From positions 4,481,501 through 4,545,500 of the forward strand of contig JACCIC010000019.1 of assembly GCA_018907035.1 (NCBI GenBank): a DNA stretch of 64,000 nt, read 5' to 3'. Each line of letters opens with the position of its first letter. The first letter of the stretch is position 1. Shown here piece after piece: positions 25,200-39,990 of the stretch. The position numbers and the translations under genes are program-made. The notes beneath the pieces are model-generated. The model searched no databases. It saw only the letters and a list, made by a program, of their open reading frames with translations, and was not told the DNA's origin. Source of the DNA: Sycobia sp. Sy_11 (Eukaryota; Arthropoda; Insecta; Hymenoptera; Epichrysomallidae).

Positions 25200-26500
25200 A
25201 TATTTGTAAAAGTCGTCGTTCTTAAATTAACACTCACTAACTACAATATACACACTATGATACACTTATGGGCCATTAATTTTATTATCTCAATGTGAAC
25301 AATCATATGTGCAAATATTCGTTAAGAACAATTTCGTCGATAATATGAAGTAAACTAGAATTAATGCATTCTAATATTTTTCTACGTAGATGTTTATAGC
25401 TTAAATTGTCATAATTTAGACATGCATTGATGCCTACAGCTCACCAATGTGTTTTTTTAACTAACGCCTTTTATTGAAATAACTTGTCGAAAGGCACAAT
25501 TTGTTATCTATCGTTCGCTTATTTGTTCGGGTTAAGGTAAAAAAAAAACGCAATTTATATTGAATACAAATTTGTATAAGTTTTATTATTTATGACAATA
25601 TAGGAATATTTTCAATTCTAGACGAACGATAGTCTCGGATGATCGCCCCTTTTGTAACTCCATTGCGCTTTAATGCTAGTTCGAGCGCAACAATTAGCAA
25701 ATAAATCAATCTGTTCTCGCATAGAAAACTGTATCAAGCTCTTAACTTTGTGATTTTTTCTCTATGGTTTTTTAATCTATTGCAGTCTCTTGGCAATTAT
25801 CTGCGTTATTCGCTTTTTCTTATGCGCCAATGAAAAAAGTATAGTGGTACAAAAATGAAAAACACATCAGTGAGTGTTATGATAGAGATTTAGAATCATT
25901 ATATATATATATATATATGTGTATCATAATGTGAAGAAAACACTTTTTTTTTAAATACACATCGTTAAAAATTAAAAGTTAGTTTACTCCTTGAATGTGG
26001 GGGCAGTCAGGTTGTCCTTTGCTAACATAGAATAAAGTTGATTATTTTTATTATTTTTAATCTAATTTGTGTTTAGTAGTTACTAAGTTTGTAGTGACTA
26101 TTTTAGATTCTTCCGGGGTGATCATAAACAAGTACAGTCTGACAATGTCGTACCCTTGAATACCGACACTAAAGGTGTGAATTGGCCGTGGTTCATAATT
26201 TTTACTTATCTACCGACTTGATAATACATGATTTTAATATATTACTATACCATGAGAAAGCGTATTAAGCTCGATATGCTATTAAAGATTGGATGTCAAA
26301 TAATGCGGAGCAATTCGCAGGGCCATTGGGTGCGATGCGAACGCGAGTAAAAATCCGGGAATCGTAAAAGAATGAATATTAAAAAATTGACAAAAATCGA
26401 TAATACCAACTGCCAACGATCGAAATCGTTCTAAACTCATTTCCGGAATATTTAAAATTTTATTGTCGGTAATAAAGTGCATGTGCTGCCATATTTTTTT

Positions 26501-26539
<39 letters not shown>

Positions 26540-28470
26540 ACTGCTCTATATGCGAGCTATTTTTAATTATAAAAGCACCTGTTCGCCTCTCGTCGTACGG
26601 TTGTGCCATCTGTTGCAATCGTTTTTTTTAAATATGAATTCATATATTATAAATATATTAACTTTTTGATTTTTGAGCAAATTGTTTAATACACTGTTGA
26701 GTAAATTGAGATATTTATTAGTTCGTATAATTGATCAATTTTAATTTATCCGTTTTTCACTTGTTCTTGTATTAAAAATATAAAAAAGTTTCATGAAGAT
26801 TAAAAAAAGCGAGTTTTTACTTCTTGGATAAATCAACCCAGAGTTGATTTATTGTAGGAAAGTTTATGGAAATTAAAAAGTGTTCGTCAGTTTGTTATTT
26901 AATCTTTTAACATATGACATTGAATTTCAACACCAGGCTGCTCGAATAAATTGCCATAACTCTAAACTTCTTTAATATTAAAAACAAGTTTAAATGCTAA
27001 ATACAAAAACTAAATTCATTGCTTACTATAAATGAGTGCTTTACATCTCGACAATAAAAATTATATCAAAACATTTGGTTAAATCTGTGGCAGAAGCTTG
27101 AAAATAAGAAAAATAAATTCTTCGACATCAAGTCAATAATGATTATATATACATGGTATTTTTATATTAAAAAAATACAATGTATGTACCGCAATTTCTC
27201 AAATTCCGAAAATTTACGATTGGTAAATTTAATATTCATAAATAATGTATAACTTACTAATTTATACTATTCTTTATCGTAGCATTAAATTATTTCAATG
27301 AAATTTTTCTCGAGTATATTACTTTTAACTTGAACTTTTAAACTATTACTCAATGATACCTTAAAAATTAAAAATTTTATCGACGATATTGATATTAAAT
27401 TAACAACTAATACCTCAGATTTTACTTATGCGTTTTTTAAAGTGCATCAATTTTTAATGTTTATTAGCATGTCCGAAGATAAAATCGGTAATAAATGATT
27501 TTATAGAAAATTTCAATAGCGTAATTGTTATTGTCGAATGCCTATAGCTAGAATAATAAAAAAAATTTATAATTTTATCGATGATCCAACTTGTCTATGT
27601 TTTCGATTGCTGACATGAATCAAATGTGAAAATTATTTACTACAGGAATTTGTACATTATCAAATAACCGTTAAACAATCACCTCGGAAAAATCTAATTT
27701 GTCCATGTTTAATTCGCTCAAGGATGAAATCGATCGAATCGCATTAACAAATAAGGTCTGTGTCTCTTTTGCCCGGAACTTCGTAAGTACACAATATCAG
27801 AAGTTCCTTAAAAAAAATTTGATATAATTGTCGATAAAATTCTTGAAAATCCAAAGATCTTCCTTACCCATAATGTCATTAGGTATTGTTGGATATTCTT
27901 TAATGGTTGACACGCCATAACCATTTGTTGTTGCTATTAGTCTCCAAATAAATAGTTAGTATAATAAAAAAAAAGTTCAGAAACTGGTCTTTTCCTCAAT
28001 GTCCGTTGAAGTTGGTATTATAAGCGTAACGAGGTCGACGTCGAGCAAGTTTACGTTCGCGTTTTTTAAATCTATTTTACGAGTATCAAAAATCAAAAAC
28101 TGTCTATAAATCTTGTGTATCCATAACTCCTTGTTGATGTTACCCAATTCTTTTTTGAATCGTTCATCGTAACTTTATTAAAAGAAAACTGTTATTTTCA
28201 TACAATTAAAAATACTGCGTCGAACATATTATACAATGATGCGTATTTCGGTATTTGTCCTGACTGCAATCTTTCCAAATGAGCCATTGTAGCTGAAAAA
28301 ATACGGAAAATATAGTACCATAATTAATAATTAATAATCCATTCTCATTGAAATAATTGTATAAAGCAAAGTGAAATGCGTACAATTTGAATAATGGGAT
28401 GTTACCCGGTGTACGATCGCATCGTCAACGTTCGGGAAAGCGACAAAAAGGTTTCCCAGCATGCAAAAGT
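25200..28470. other. Intergenic, nothing recognised
   Basis: AT-rich DNA. A CT run and short open frames are the only structure seen. Phrases such as TTTTATCGAYGAT recur near 27370 and 27575 and may mark an old diverged repeat. Confidence 0.45.
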
Positions 28471-28478
28471 ACAGCAAC

Positions 28479-28552
<74 letters not shown>
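26506..28552. repeat. (CT)n and (TAA)24 microsatellites
   Basis: (TC)n at 26506-26538. A perfect trinucleotide array of 24 TAA units at 28481-28552 is the only long trinucleotide run in the window. Confidence 0.9.
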
Positions 28553-28554
<2 letters not shown>

Positions 28555-28639
28555 GAACGAAGACAACAACAATGGTAAAACTCTCGCTAATCGCGAAAAC
28601 GAAAATGGCTGTATAGCGAAACAAAAAAAAAATTCATAT

Positions 28640-29183
28640 CTCGGCTAAATCTGATGAAGCCCCCCGTCGAGCTCTTGCGTAATTGCGGGGGAATGAGACG
28701 CATGCAAGTACATAATATACATAGAACGAGAAAAAGAAGTGAGAGGAAGAGAGGGAGAGAGAGAGAGAGAGAGAGTGAGAGAGCGAGAGCGAGTGAGAGT
28801 AGGGGAGGGGGCAAACAGTAGAATAGAAGGAGCGAACAATATTGCGCGTTATACACCTCCAGGTTCGCGAACCATAAACAGCCCTGCGGGATGAAAACGC
28901 GGCGGGAGGGGGAGTGGCGGGCAGGGGGCGTAGGCTGGTTGCGGAGTGCCCCCTCCCCCCCGCCTCTTCATCCTTTGTCGAGGATCTCGCAATCTATATG
29001 TATGCGCACGAGCGCGCGAGGTGCCCCGGCAGAGAGAGGGAGAGAGCGTAAGAGGAGAGAAGTTCATATGCGCGCGCGAAACAAAAACGGCGCGCAGCCT
29101 GCAGCCTCTCGCATCCCATCCGCGTGAAAATCAATATTTCGGCTAACCCCGTCGACTGCACGGTTATATATATACATACATAT

Positions 29184-29251
<68 letters not shown>

Positions 29252-29552
29252 GCATATAAATGATCGTCAAAAGATGGGGAGGGGGGGGGGAAGAGAGCGA
29301 GAGAGCGCTTCGTAAGACGAGCGAGTGATGTGGCAGGTGCGGGGGCGTCGAGAGAAGTGCACCCGCCCTGCGAACGTCTTTAAAAGCATCGAGGACGAGG
29401 GAGCGGCAAGCGTATACATACGGCTGTCGAACAAATGGCCGTGCGATAGAAGTAAGCCGAAGGGGCGAGGCGCGGGCGAATGTAAAAGGGAGTCGGACGA
29501 GGGCACTGAGTTGTTGATTAATTTTTTTACTGCACTTTTACCTGCATTGGGT

Positions 29553-29612
<60 letters not shown>

Positions 29613-29650
29613 GTATACGTGTGTGTGTGTATGTGTATGTGTGTGTGTGT

Positions 29651-29689
<39 letters not shown>

Positions 29690-31681
29690 TACTCGCGCAA
29701 AGTGATCACGTTGTCCCAAATAAAGGGGAAATTTGTTAGCATGATAATTTTCAATTCATATCGTACAACGTTGCCTAAATAAATATTGATCTTTTTTTTA
29801 AATTTATCCCCAATAATTATTTTTTGCATGGTTGCCATTACATGACTTAATAACATTAATATTCTTCAGATCTGTAGTGAGCATACCTTCATTTCTCTAG
29901 TATAGCAGTTTATTCGATAAAAATTACAGGGAGTGAAGGAAATAAAGAAACTACTATTTGTATTTTTCTTTTAAACCAAATGGATATCTAATACTTTACG
30001 TATTTAAGAAATACTGTATTTAGATATTAAATTAAATGGGAAAATAAATTGTTAATTGTAATGATACGAGAAACTATCAGTGTCAGTGCTTTGTGGTTGT
30101 TTATTCACTTTTTTAAATCTCTGCAGAGTATTCTTATTTCTTTTGTTTTGAAACGCAAAAAAAAAATAACTAAAATATTTTCGATCAGTAGAGTGATTTT
30201 AAATAAAATAAAGTATTATTACCGTTAAAAATGATGAAAGTAAAAAGTAGAGATTATTTGAAGCAAATATTCAACTTTTACTATAATTTTTCTAATACTA
30301 AATGAAGGAAACTTCTGCGAAATTTCAGCAAAAATGCACAGAAAAAGCGTTTGTCATATAGCCTTTACATACAGAAAAGACTGAAGTTTCTACAGTTGTA
30401 TCTTTCTTTATTCTTTCTTCCAAAAGACAAAAACTTAAATTCTACTTCTTGATCGATAGAGTTTTATGTTAGAATCATAAGCACTTAGAATCACGCATTT
30501 TCCTTCAAATCTAGTATTTTGCGTTCTGCAAATACGTGTCGGAAGTTGTATTTTGCACCTTGAGGATGAGAAAAATGTTAACTTGAACAAAACACAAGTG
30601 ATTCGGTTATGTATTACGATAGAAATACTCATTATTATTTATCCACGAACTTCATTAATAAAATAAAAAGCACGAGTTTTATAAATGGCCACTTGGTACA
30701 CCGATTGAATCCCCATACCATCATTCGCCACAATCGGACGAAACAGAAAATTCACACCGCGTTTTCTAAAGTGCGTCAATGACCGTAAATTTCCTACGCA
30801 TCGTCATGGGGAGGTGGGTATTTTGTCGCGTTCACGCACCAGTGCGCAAGCATAGTCCGTTGTAGCCGAAGTGTTATATATAGATATATCGCCCCTAAGA
30901 CTCGATACTCGCCTTGCTTCCGGCGTCAATGCCCGCCAGGGTAACGGGGGGGGGGAGGCAGCAGGGGCAATTAGGAAGCCGCGCTAAAAGCACTCCGGCT
31001 AAACGCTCGGCTTCGCGCGTCGCACAAAACACCCGCGACATCTCGACGATGTTCGATGGCCATTATACCATAGCCCCACTGTATACGCCCATACCCCCCT
31101 CCCTCATCCATCACCCCACCCTACCCCCTCCCAGTATTCGGTCGGCGCGCATCGAAAACAATTGCGCGCCCGCGTGCAATTTTCAGGGGGGCTGGAGGGG
31201 GATCGCGGGGGTGAAGGCAAAAGAGCGCGCATTGTCGCCCGCGGTGCACTGCACTGAGAAATCGGTCGGTCGCGCGTGTGTGCGTGCGGGGGGGGGGGGA
31301 GCTGCACGGCTCGTTTGACCGGCATAAGAGCGTATAGGTGTTCCTGTGGTGGGTGGGTGGCAGGGGAAGGAGTGGCTGAAGCACGCCTCCCTCCCCCCCC
31401 CCCGCCCCGGGCCATTCGCCGCGATATCGACTAAATAATGCAGCGGGCGCGAGCGAGAGAGAAAGAGAGTCGGGCTCTTCGCGCGGGCGACCGTGGCGAG
31501 GTTCGAACAACGCCTTATGGACGTAGCGCCGGTCGGGGCGAGCGCGGGCACAAAGGGTGTCGGTAAATTTCCAATGCCTGGTCGCGCGTCGCCTGCAGAG
31601 GTATATATATATATATATATATGTGTGTGTATATATATATGTATGTATGTATGTATACACGCCTACGGGTAAAAGGGAACG

Positions 31682-31726
<45 letters not shown>

Positions 31727-32022
31727 ACGGACTTATCGCTCAGGGGCGTTGTATAGGCCGAGGTGCGACCGAGAGGTGGAGGAGGGTCGACGAAGAAGAG
31801 AGAGAGAGAGAGAGCGAGATCCGGCAGCCGGGGCAGCTTTATAATGACGCTTTTGAGAGATCTTCACGAGTGTTACGTGTGCAAGCAAGCGATGCGACTT
31901 TCGAGCTGAAAGGGGCGAGGTGGAGGGAAGGGTGGCATCTTGATAAGGCGTGTTGCTCGGGGCCACGCGGCGCTCGCTCGCTCAGCTGGCTCCTAGGCGC
32001 TGAGGATGCTGTTGTATGTATG

Positions 32023-32072
<50 letters not shown>

Positions 32073-32330
32073 TCTACTCGGTCATTCTTATGCAAAGGAG
32101 CAGAGAGCGTGAGGTCGATGGTTGGATGGAGTAAGGGGTGGGGGGAGGAGGGGCTCGACGATGAGCTTGTTAATAATGCAAGATTTGATTAGTCGCCTGT
32201 CGATTCTTTGCCTGGAGAGGTCGTTGCTGGGAGTCGTTCATAATCCAACGGCGACATTTATTCGCGATTATGATGATGTGTTTGTTTGTTTTTTTTTTTT
32301 TTTCACAAAGTGGGATATTCATAAATGAGC
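28640..32330. other. CpG-rich island 1, no supportable exon
   Basis: G+C-rich, CpG-rich DNA with poly-G and poly-C runs and many microsatellites. Many overlapping open frames exist on both strands but all look compositional: Arg-, Ala- and Pro-rich or Tyr-Ile repeats. It may include regulatory DNA or unmethylated intron sequence of a gene outside the window (inference). Confidence 0.45.
29191..32070. repeat. Dense microsatellites at 29-32 kb
   Basis: (TA)n at 29191-29238, (AT)n at 29558-29606 followed by (GT)n at about 29620-29682, (AT)n at 31601-31622, (GA)n at 31685-31724 and 31795-31814, and (TA)n at 32027-32070. Confidence 0.9.
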
Positions 32331-33098
32331 TGTGAAACGAAAAATTTCCAACTGTAGCGATTAGTAGATAATTATAAGGACCAGTAGAAATTTTATTGTA
32401 AATAATAAATTATGGATAAAAATTATGGTAACTAAAACACGATTATCTCTCTGGCTTCACTGGTCGATAAAATAGGACGGTAGGTAACATATTCTGTATG
32501 TAAAAAAATGAGAGAAGAAAATTCAAAATAACGAATTTGGTTCACTGTGCGCTTTTGTAAAAAAAAAAATTGGGTTACTCTATTCTTAATCTATTTGATT
32601 ATACACCCGGATCGAGTTCTAGTTTCACAAATTATTGTATAGAAAATTCATTTGACGAAACTAATTTTTTTTGTTATTCAACTAAGTAGGTTTTTCGCTA
32701 TTCAGTCATAATTCATTAAAATTCATCACAATAAAGTATTAAAAAAAACATGTTTTAAGTCATTTTATCCGTGCTTTATCTCATTCATTTGTAAAGGTAA
32801 AACTTTGCTATCTTCAACGAGTTCCTTGTTTTGTTATCAATTGTCCCAAACCAATCATAATAGAAACACAGGATTTTTAGACGAAGTCGTGGCTGGCAAA
32901 TGTCGTTCACTGTTGAAGATGTATAGTCTCTATCATCGATTTACATATTAAATTACATATTAACACTCGAACACGAGTATTGTTTATACTAAAATAATAA
33001 AATTAATTCACTCTAATAAAAAAAGAAAGAAATTTTTAAAATATCTAGGTATTGTTTCTTGTTTTTTAATTTATTATATATATAAATTATTATATATT

Positions 33099-33146
<48 letters not shown>

Positions 33147-33966
33147 TATATCCTTAAAATATTGACGAGATTGTATCATATTTATTACTGATTACCAGTA
33201 AATGAAAAAAATTGTATCGCTGAAGCTATCTGGGAATTAGTAAATTTTTTACTTATTTTCTTTTGCATTTCAGACCAACTTTAAGTAGATAGTTCGAACA
33301 GGTAAATGATATTTCTGGAGGGAGCGTCCCATATAAAATAGTTTCTCCAAGATAAGAATGAGAAAGATAGTATCATGACATCCTGTCCTCCTCGAATATC
33401 AAGACGATTCTCGTAGTAGAGAGACACGGCGCGTCATAAAAGTATTTTCGTCTCTCTTGTACATTCGTGGAACTGTTTCATATAGGACGCTCTTTACAGA
33501 ATCACAAGTGTAGGATCGAATTGAAATTCTATAAATTTTCTTTGATAAGATTTTTTCTTTAATGTTCACAAGAATAGCGACCCCTATGGGGGGGGGGAGT
33601 ATTAGATCGTTTTAAAACTAATTTACCCGCATGCTTGAGATCAAGATTGTGGACTGCCGAAGTAAGTAATTTTAATATTCGAAATTTCCTGATATGTTAC
33701 ATAGTTATATCATTATTATGACACTGTATATAGTGTATAATAATTGCTGTAAGAATGTTCAATTAAATTGAAAAAAAATCTCCGATCCACATTTGGGGCA
33801 GTATCCTGGTTATTGTATAATACATTAAAAAGTGCTTAAATAGGTAATAAGCATTTCTGGTAAAGCCAATTCAAAACGGAATAATCGTCTGCGCGACAGT
33901 TTCTCGATACATAATACCAAAACATAACACATATTTCTTTATTACACACATACACGATATATAATG

Positions 33967-33997
<31 letters not shown>

Positions 33998-34060
33998 TGT
34001 GTGTGTGTGTGTGTATGTACAATCTACAGGAAAAATCGATTTTTTCCCTTATATAAATAT
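32331..34060. other. AT-rich spacer with a possible MITE
   Basis: No gene recognised. It contains the inverted-repeat element at 33315-33499 and TA and TG microsatellites. Confidence 0.5.
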
Positions 34061-35773
34061 CGGCTCCCGCAGGGATTATTGTTTTAAGCAGCAATGTCGC
34101 TATTTCTCTCATTGAAAGAGCATTTCCCTATGAAAACCCTTGAAATTATCCCGTTGCTCTTTACGATAATTAATTTTCAAAGAGCCCCTCCCCCCCCCAC
34201 CCTCCCGTCGCACGAGCAGACCGGGAAAATGATCTCTCGCGCTGCATTTTTGAACGCTCCGAACTGCCTGTAATGCTCCGCGCTTTATGCGAAAAGCACG
34301 CGCTGCTAAAATTTTTAACGCACCGCTCCGCCGCTCGCTCGACTCCGTGTCCCTCTGGCTCCAGACTGCCTCGCAATGTTGGCTATATATGCCTCTTACG
34401 ATACACGGTATCGAATATGTATATATATATATATATATACATACAGTTGTTTTTATCATGCGCCTTTGTGACGCGCAAACAAATGGGAAGGGGTAAAAAC
34501 GAAAGCGCGCGAACAGAGATAAAACGAGATAGGCAGGAAAAAGCTCTATGGAGCTGGAATAACCAAGTGGAGTTGGCGCTTTCACGCCATTTGCCCCCCC
34601 CCCTTCCCGCCCCGCTCCCTTTTGAGAATTCCGACCTTCCCCGAGAATGGGGCAAAATAGCTTATAACACGTTCTTATAAATGCTCGCTCGTCCCCGAAG
34701 GAAGGGGCGAGAGGTCGAAACGTCGACGACGCGTCGCATCATTCCAACGGGACTTCCGTGCGTCCCCCCCCCCACCCATGTCGCCGTGTCTTCCTGTTAC
34801 CTCCTGAGCATCAGTTCCTCGGGGCGGGGGGGGAGGAAGAGCGGCGGGAATTCCCGCTACGTAGTCGAAGGGTGAAAAACCATTCGCCGCGGGCGCGTGC
34901 GCTCGATGCGTCGATAGTAGAAAGTATTTTACATAATTTACATAGGGATATATTATACAGCACTCGAGCCCTTGGGCAATGAGCGTGCAATTGCAAATGA
35001 GGCGGAATCGCGGCGGCTCGCGGCATTAATCTTACACGCCTGGGAGCGATGCAGCGTGCCAATAACCCTCCTCAATAAAGTTATACAGCGCGATACACGG
35101 AGTTCGATTCCACGCTCGACTTCTACGTTTGAGAGAGCGCGCGCGCGCGCGCGCAAAGGATTCTTCCGCTTTATGGTCCAAGATACGGGATGGCGCTTGG
35201 CTTTGCCACGCGAATGCATAGTAAGACGCGGGGCAGCGGGGAGAGAAAGCGATAAGTGAAGGAAAGTATGTAGGGTATTAAGGTCTTCGAGTATCAACGT
35301 CGTCTATCGCGCGTGTATAATTTCGAGCTCGCTGTAGATCTATATATATATATATATGTAAAGTAGAATATATAGCAGAGAAATTTCGTACTAGAAAAGG
35401 CGCTGCCGTATCGAGCTCCGAGACCCGACTCGCGAATCCCCTCATTATTCCGGCGGAATGAAGGATTATATCCCGTATTGGCGTTTGCGCGGATTATAAT
35501 AGAATTTAATTGCAGCGGATCGATACGACTTACGGGCGTTCACGTCCATAAGCTGGGGCGCGCGCAAGCGCGCGTAAAAATGTGAAATAAATAGACGGAC
35601 AGATGGGCGACTGTATACTTGTACGTAGAATATAATTTAAAATACAATATAAGAGAATAAAGCAATAACAAAATTGTTGATTGAATAATAACCGAAGAAA
35701 ATTTTCTATATATTCCCAGAAGATTTTGTTAAAAAATAAAGTACTGTCCAATTGGACATCAATGACAATCGAT

Positions 35774-35834
<61 letters not shown>

Positions 35835-36305
35835 GTATTAAAATGCTATTACATAGCTCAGACAATCCAATGAAATTTGACGACAATAATTATTACTCAT
35901 TCATGCATTCTTTTAGTTTAAAATCAATTGAAACTCTTCATCTCTATTAGGATTTTATTATAGACTGCATGCTACGTATTAAATATATAATAATATATTT
36001 CTAACTAGAAATTTCGATCGGGAATGAAAATATTATATATGGAAATATCTTTATTAGAAGAATGTCTGGCATCAACATTTCTATTAATCCTGTTACGCAT
36101 AGATTACGAGCCCTATGGACTTCTTTATCAGAGAATATTCAAAAAACTAATTGTATTGAAGGACCGAAGTGAGAAATCTTAAGATTCTTATTAGAATAAT
36201 TCATCCCATTATAATTATTGATTTTTTATATGTAAATTTATGAGGTTAATTATTTTTATCTCTATAATGTATCAAATTAATTTTGCGTAATATCTGTATG
36301 ATTGA

Positions 36306-36355
<50 letters not shown>

Positions 36356-37145
36356 ATAATAATGAAACAATAGTAAAAATAAGATATAATAAAGATTAAA
36401 TAATACATACATATATTCATAATAATAAATACTAATTCACCTACAAAAATATAGTATTTCATTTTTTACAATTATGCGCCAGGAAATCTTAAATCTAAAT
36501 TAACAATTACAAATAATACATAAAAAATTGTATAGTACATCTATATCAGGTAGTAAAGTACAAAACCATTTATTTACCATATACATTAGAATCATTAAAG
36601 AATGTCATCCCTTAAATATATTTAAACAATTTTATAAGGGGCAAAACAATATAAATTATCATATAGATTAGATTGTATCAGTTAAACTAAAAGAGGATTT
36701 TTTCAGGAATGTACTAAAGTAAGTGATATCGTATACTGATGTCCCTCTGACTAATGGAGGAGAGACAAAGGGAGAGACAGAGAGAGAGAGAGGGGGAGAG
36801 AGAGGGAGAGAGCGAGAGGTACCATGGAGCGAACAGTGTCTTGCTAAAAAATCCAAGCCCCCGCAGTGATTGAAGTGAGCTTATAAATACGCCTATAACA
36901 TACCGCGTTGGTCTGGTAAAAGATAGGTTTACAATCGATCGAACAGGCCAGCTCGAAGAATAACGTCAGGCACCAGCGTGCCGGTACACTACCGCGAGGA
37001 AAATCGGCTGGCACGTGCTGCCGAAACGCCGTCAGAGATACGGGAGGAAATCGAGAGGACAGAATCAAATGGCTTTTTAAGAGGCCTTTTTAATCTTTTT
37101 CTTTTTGTAACTTCGGTATGTCCGTTGCTGTCAGAGTTTTACCCG

Positions 37146-37180
<35 letters not shown>

Positions 37181-37190
37181 CCTCTCTCTC
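33102..37190. repeat. Microsatellites at 33-37 kb
   Basis: (AT)n at 33102-33142, (TG)n at 33965-34014 broken once by GG, (CG)n at 35137-35154, (AT)n at 35779-35830, (GT)n at 36309-36352, and interrupted (CT)n at 37145-37190. Confidence 0.9.
33315..33499. mobile_element. Candidate MITE with imperfect terminal inverted repeats
   Basis: GAGCGTCCCATATAAAATAG at 33322-33341 is matched by the reverse complement of the segment ending at 33492 (GAGCGTCCTATATGAAACAG), with three mismatches in 20. The arms enclose about 170-185 bp with no coding potential and an internal AGAGAGAC/GTCTCTCT stem. Size and structure fit a non-autonomous DNA transposon. No target-site duplication was recognised. Confidence 0.45.
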
Positions 37191-39433
37191 GCTTGCTTCT
37201 CAATGAACTGGCGCTAATTATTTTTTGAACAATATTGGCATCGGATGTTTGTGAGATATTTTCCTGAAAATCGGTTGGAGGAAAATTAATATAACGAGAA
37301 AATTAATATTCGAGAATAGTATTTTTTATGAATTAACGGGAGATGATAAAATATCTGCTCCTTTGACAAGTCTAATTGATCATGAAAATAACCCTAAAGT
37401 TTCTTTCCAAATTTGATGCTGAATCTATTACACTTTATAGAGAAATTGCCATTTTTTCACTAGATATTGTTAAAAATTGAAAGGCAATGCTTCGTCTCCA
37501 TTTGCGGAACTATTCATCGTTCTAAAGTATAAAAGTATATAACATAAACTTTACGATAGATGCTACTGGTAAAATATAATACCAATAAAATGATCAAATT
37601 CGTAATACGTGCCTTTGCGTATGGTATTCTAGAGAAAGTATAAACCAAGAGGTCAAATTGTATTTTGGAGAAAACATAAAATATTCAATTCGAGCAATTA
37701 CTCTGTTTAATTCAGCAGGTACAACAATTGCATGCGAAAGACTGAGCTACATCTATACAAATATTGGGAAACAGTCCAATAATATAGCTTCACTCACCCC
37801 CGCCCCTCCTGCCACCCTCTCTCGGTAGAAGTCATCAAGTGCAATCAGGCGTAAAAACTGCTCGGCGAGAGATTTCCCATTATCCCAATCCCCGTCTATA
37901 TCCGTAAAAGCCCGCCAAAGATTTTCCCTCTCGACGGCGATGCACCATCGGCCGGCCTCGCCCGGAGGCCATCGCAGCTCCCGGCTATCGCTGTTATACT
38001 TTTTCCCCTTTGCCCATCCACGATCCTCGCGATCTCGGCAGTTCGGGCGCGCTCGCGCGCGCGCGCCGACGGTTCATCGAGGAACGCGCCCTCGAGCCGC
38101 CGCGTAATACAACTAAGAAATCACGGGAGCGGGACGCTCGATGAAAACCGAGGAAGAAAAAAAATTAATCTCCCGGATGAAAGCGGTCGGATTATCATGC
38201 CCTGCGCGTTGCAATTGATTGGATCCCTGTCTCATCCCTCCCCCCTGCCTCCCGACCATCCTCTTACCCACCCTTATCCGACCGCGCGTACCCGTAGCTC
38301 CGAGCGATGTTATATACGGCGATGGCTAAAAACGCGGAATGGATCGCGAGAGGGAAATTCCGCGGAATCGCGTCACGCGCCGGCGGAAGTTCGTTCTAGC
38401 CGCCCGGAGGCGCCTCGGGGCATTGTGCGGGTATATAGAGAACAGCGGAGTCGACGGGACGACGCGTCAATTTCGCAAAGTGCATCGCGCGCGCAGCCAG
38501 AGAGGTGTTTTCTTCATCCTTCGCGTCATATATATATATATATATATATATATACGCTTGGTTCGATTGTCCTACCCCCCCCCCCCGCGAACGGGCTGCC
38601 GCCAATGCGTTTCTTTCGTTTTAGACGTGTTCCCGTTGACATAGCCTCACCTCCCCTATCCCACTTTCTCGCTCGTTTTCTTTATTCTTCCTCGTTCCGT
38701 TTGCTTCGCTCAGGCTGCGCGGCTCTCTGCTCGGTCGATTTCGCATTAGGTCGGGCGCACACTCGCGCGATCGGGAGCAGCACTTCGTAACCGCGAGCGG
38801 GGTCCCGAGACGATTTTTTCTCTCCTCTTCTTCGCGCCCGACGGATGTTTGAGAGGGAGAACGAAGAGCCGTCTCTCGGATTGGGCCAAGTGCGATTGAG
38901 ATCGGCGCCGGTGCGGTAGATTGCGGCGATAACGGCACGTTTTTATGCTGGCAAATAGTTGACTGTCTTTTCGATTCGATCAATGTTAGTTGAGGAGAAC
39001 GCGCGACGAAGCATTACGGCTCATTGCAAGTACGATGATATAGTATGATTGGATATAAAGACATATTTAGCTAGGACCGCAGTTATGCATGCTTCGAATA
39101 TCTGTTTTAACTTGCAATAATTTTAAATATAATTAAATTGTTAAATGCAATGTTAATTAATTCATATGTTTATACTCACAAGTAACATTCTTGTTAGAAC
39201 GTGTACCGGTGTGCATTAATGAATAATTTAACATGCATTGACTTGAAATATTTCGAACCTGCGATAGCTCAGAATGATAAAGTTTAGAACTCGTTATAGT
39301 CTCGAATTCGAACGAGACAGCATTAATCTCGGAATCTCGGAAAAACGCTCAGGTCCAATTTTCGTAACAACTCGGCGATCTGAAACGTTCGGCATCCGCG
39401 CTTCCTCTATACTACAATTTTAATCTGGATATC

Positions 39434-39471
<38 letters not shown>

Positions 39472-39638
39472 TGGAATAAGATGCGTTTACGGGTGGGGGA
39501 GGGGTGCGTGCAGAAGTCGGAAAAATCGAAAGCCGGCACAATGGCACTAGCGAAAATATCGCTCGTCGCCGGCTGTACGCAAGGTGGCGGATTGATGGCG
39601 CAAGCGAGAGGCCATGCGATCGTACGCGTAGACTAGGG

Positions 39639-39697
<59 letters not shown>

Positions 39698-39990
39698 TGA
39701 GAGAGACGGTACTCGCGCGCGCTCGATCGGCCGCTTTGATTAAACGCTTCGGCGGAGCGGCGCGGCGCGACGCCATCCCTCGTCGCTTTTGCGCTTCGCT
39801 CGCTTTTAATCGCGAATATCGCGCTGGATTCAACGGCGAGAAATGCGACAGGTCCCGCATAGTACTCGGACGTAGACCGGTGCCCGCGCGCGCGCGCGAA
39901 AAATCAATTCACGGTTTTGCCGTGCTACGTACAAATGAGGGCTCTTTTACCCGCAAGGATTCGGTTGCAGTTCTATCCTTTTTTTGTAGC
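34100..39990. other. CpG-rich islands 2 and 3, no supportable exon
   Basis: CpG-rich blocks at about 34100-35580 and 36690-39990 (with 37210-37780 AT-rich) are separated by AT-rich DNA. They contain alternating CG runs at 35137-35154, 38050-38070 and 39885-39900. Open frames are compositional. Confidence 0.45.

Noticed and set aside
30900..32112. Several overlapping 100-180 aa frames in the CpG-rich island
   Set aside because: High-GC DNA has few stops; the frames overlap in opposite directions, are Arg/Pro/Ala-rich, and contain poly-G or GA-repeat translations.
34170..35297. Overlapping frames on both strands in island 2
   Set aside because: Compositional; they contain poly-C, CG and AT run translations and no recognisable domain.
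38197..38790. 197-codon frame on the plus strand
   Set aside because: It runs through an AT microsatellite and a poly-C run and overlaps equally open antisense frames; no domain recognised.
39251..39320. tRNA-like phrase (GCGATAGCTCAGAATG ... TTCGAA)
   Set aside because: No acceptor, anticodon or T-arm pairing could be built around it.
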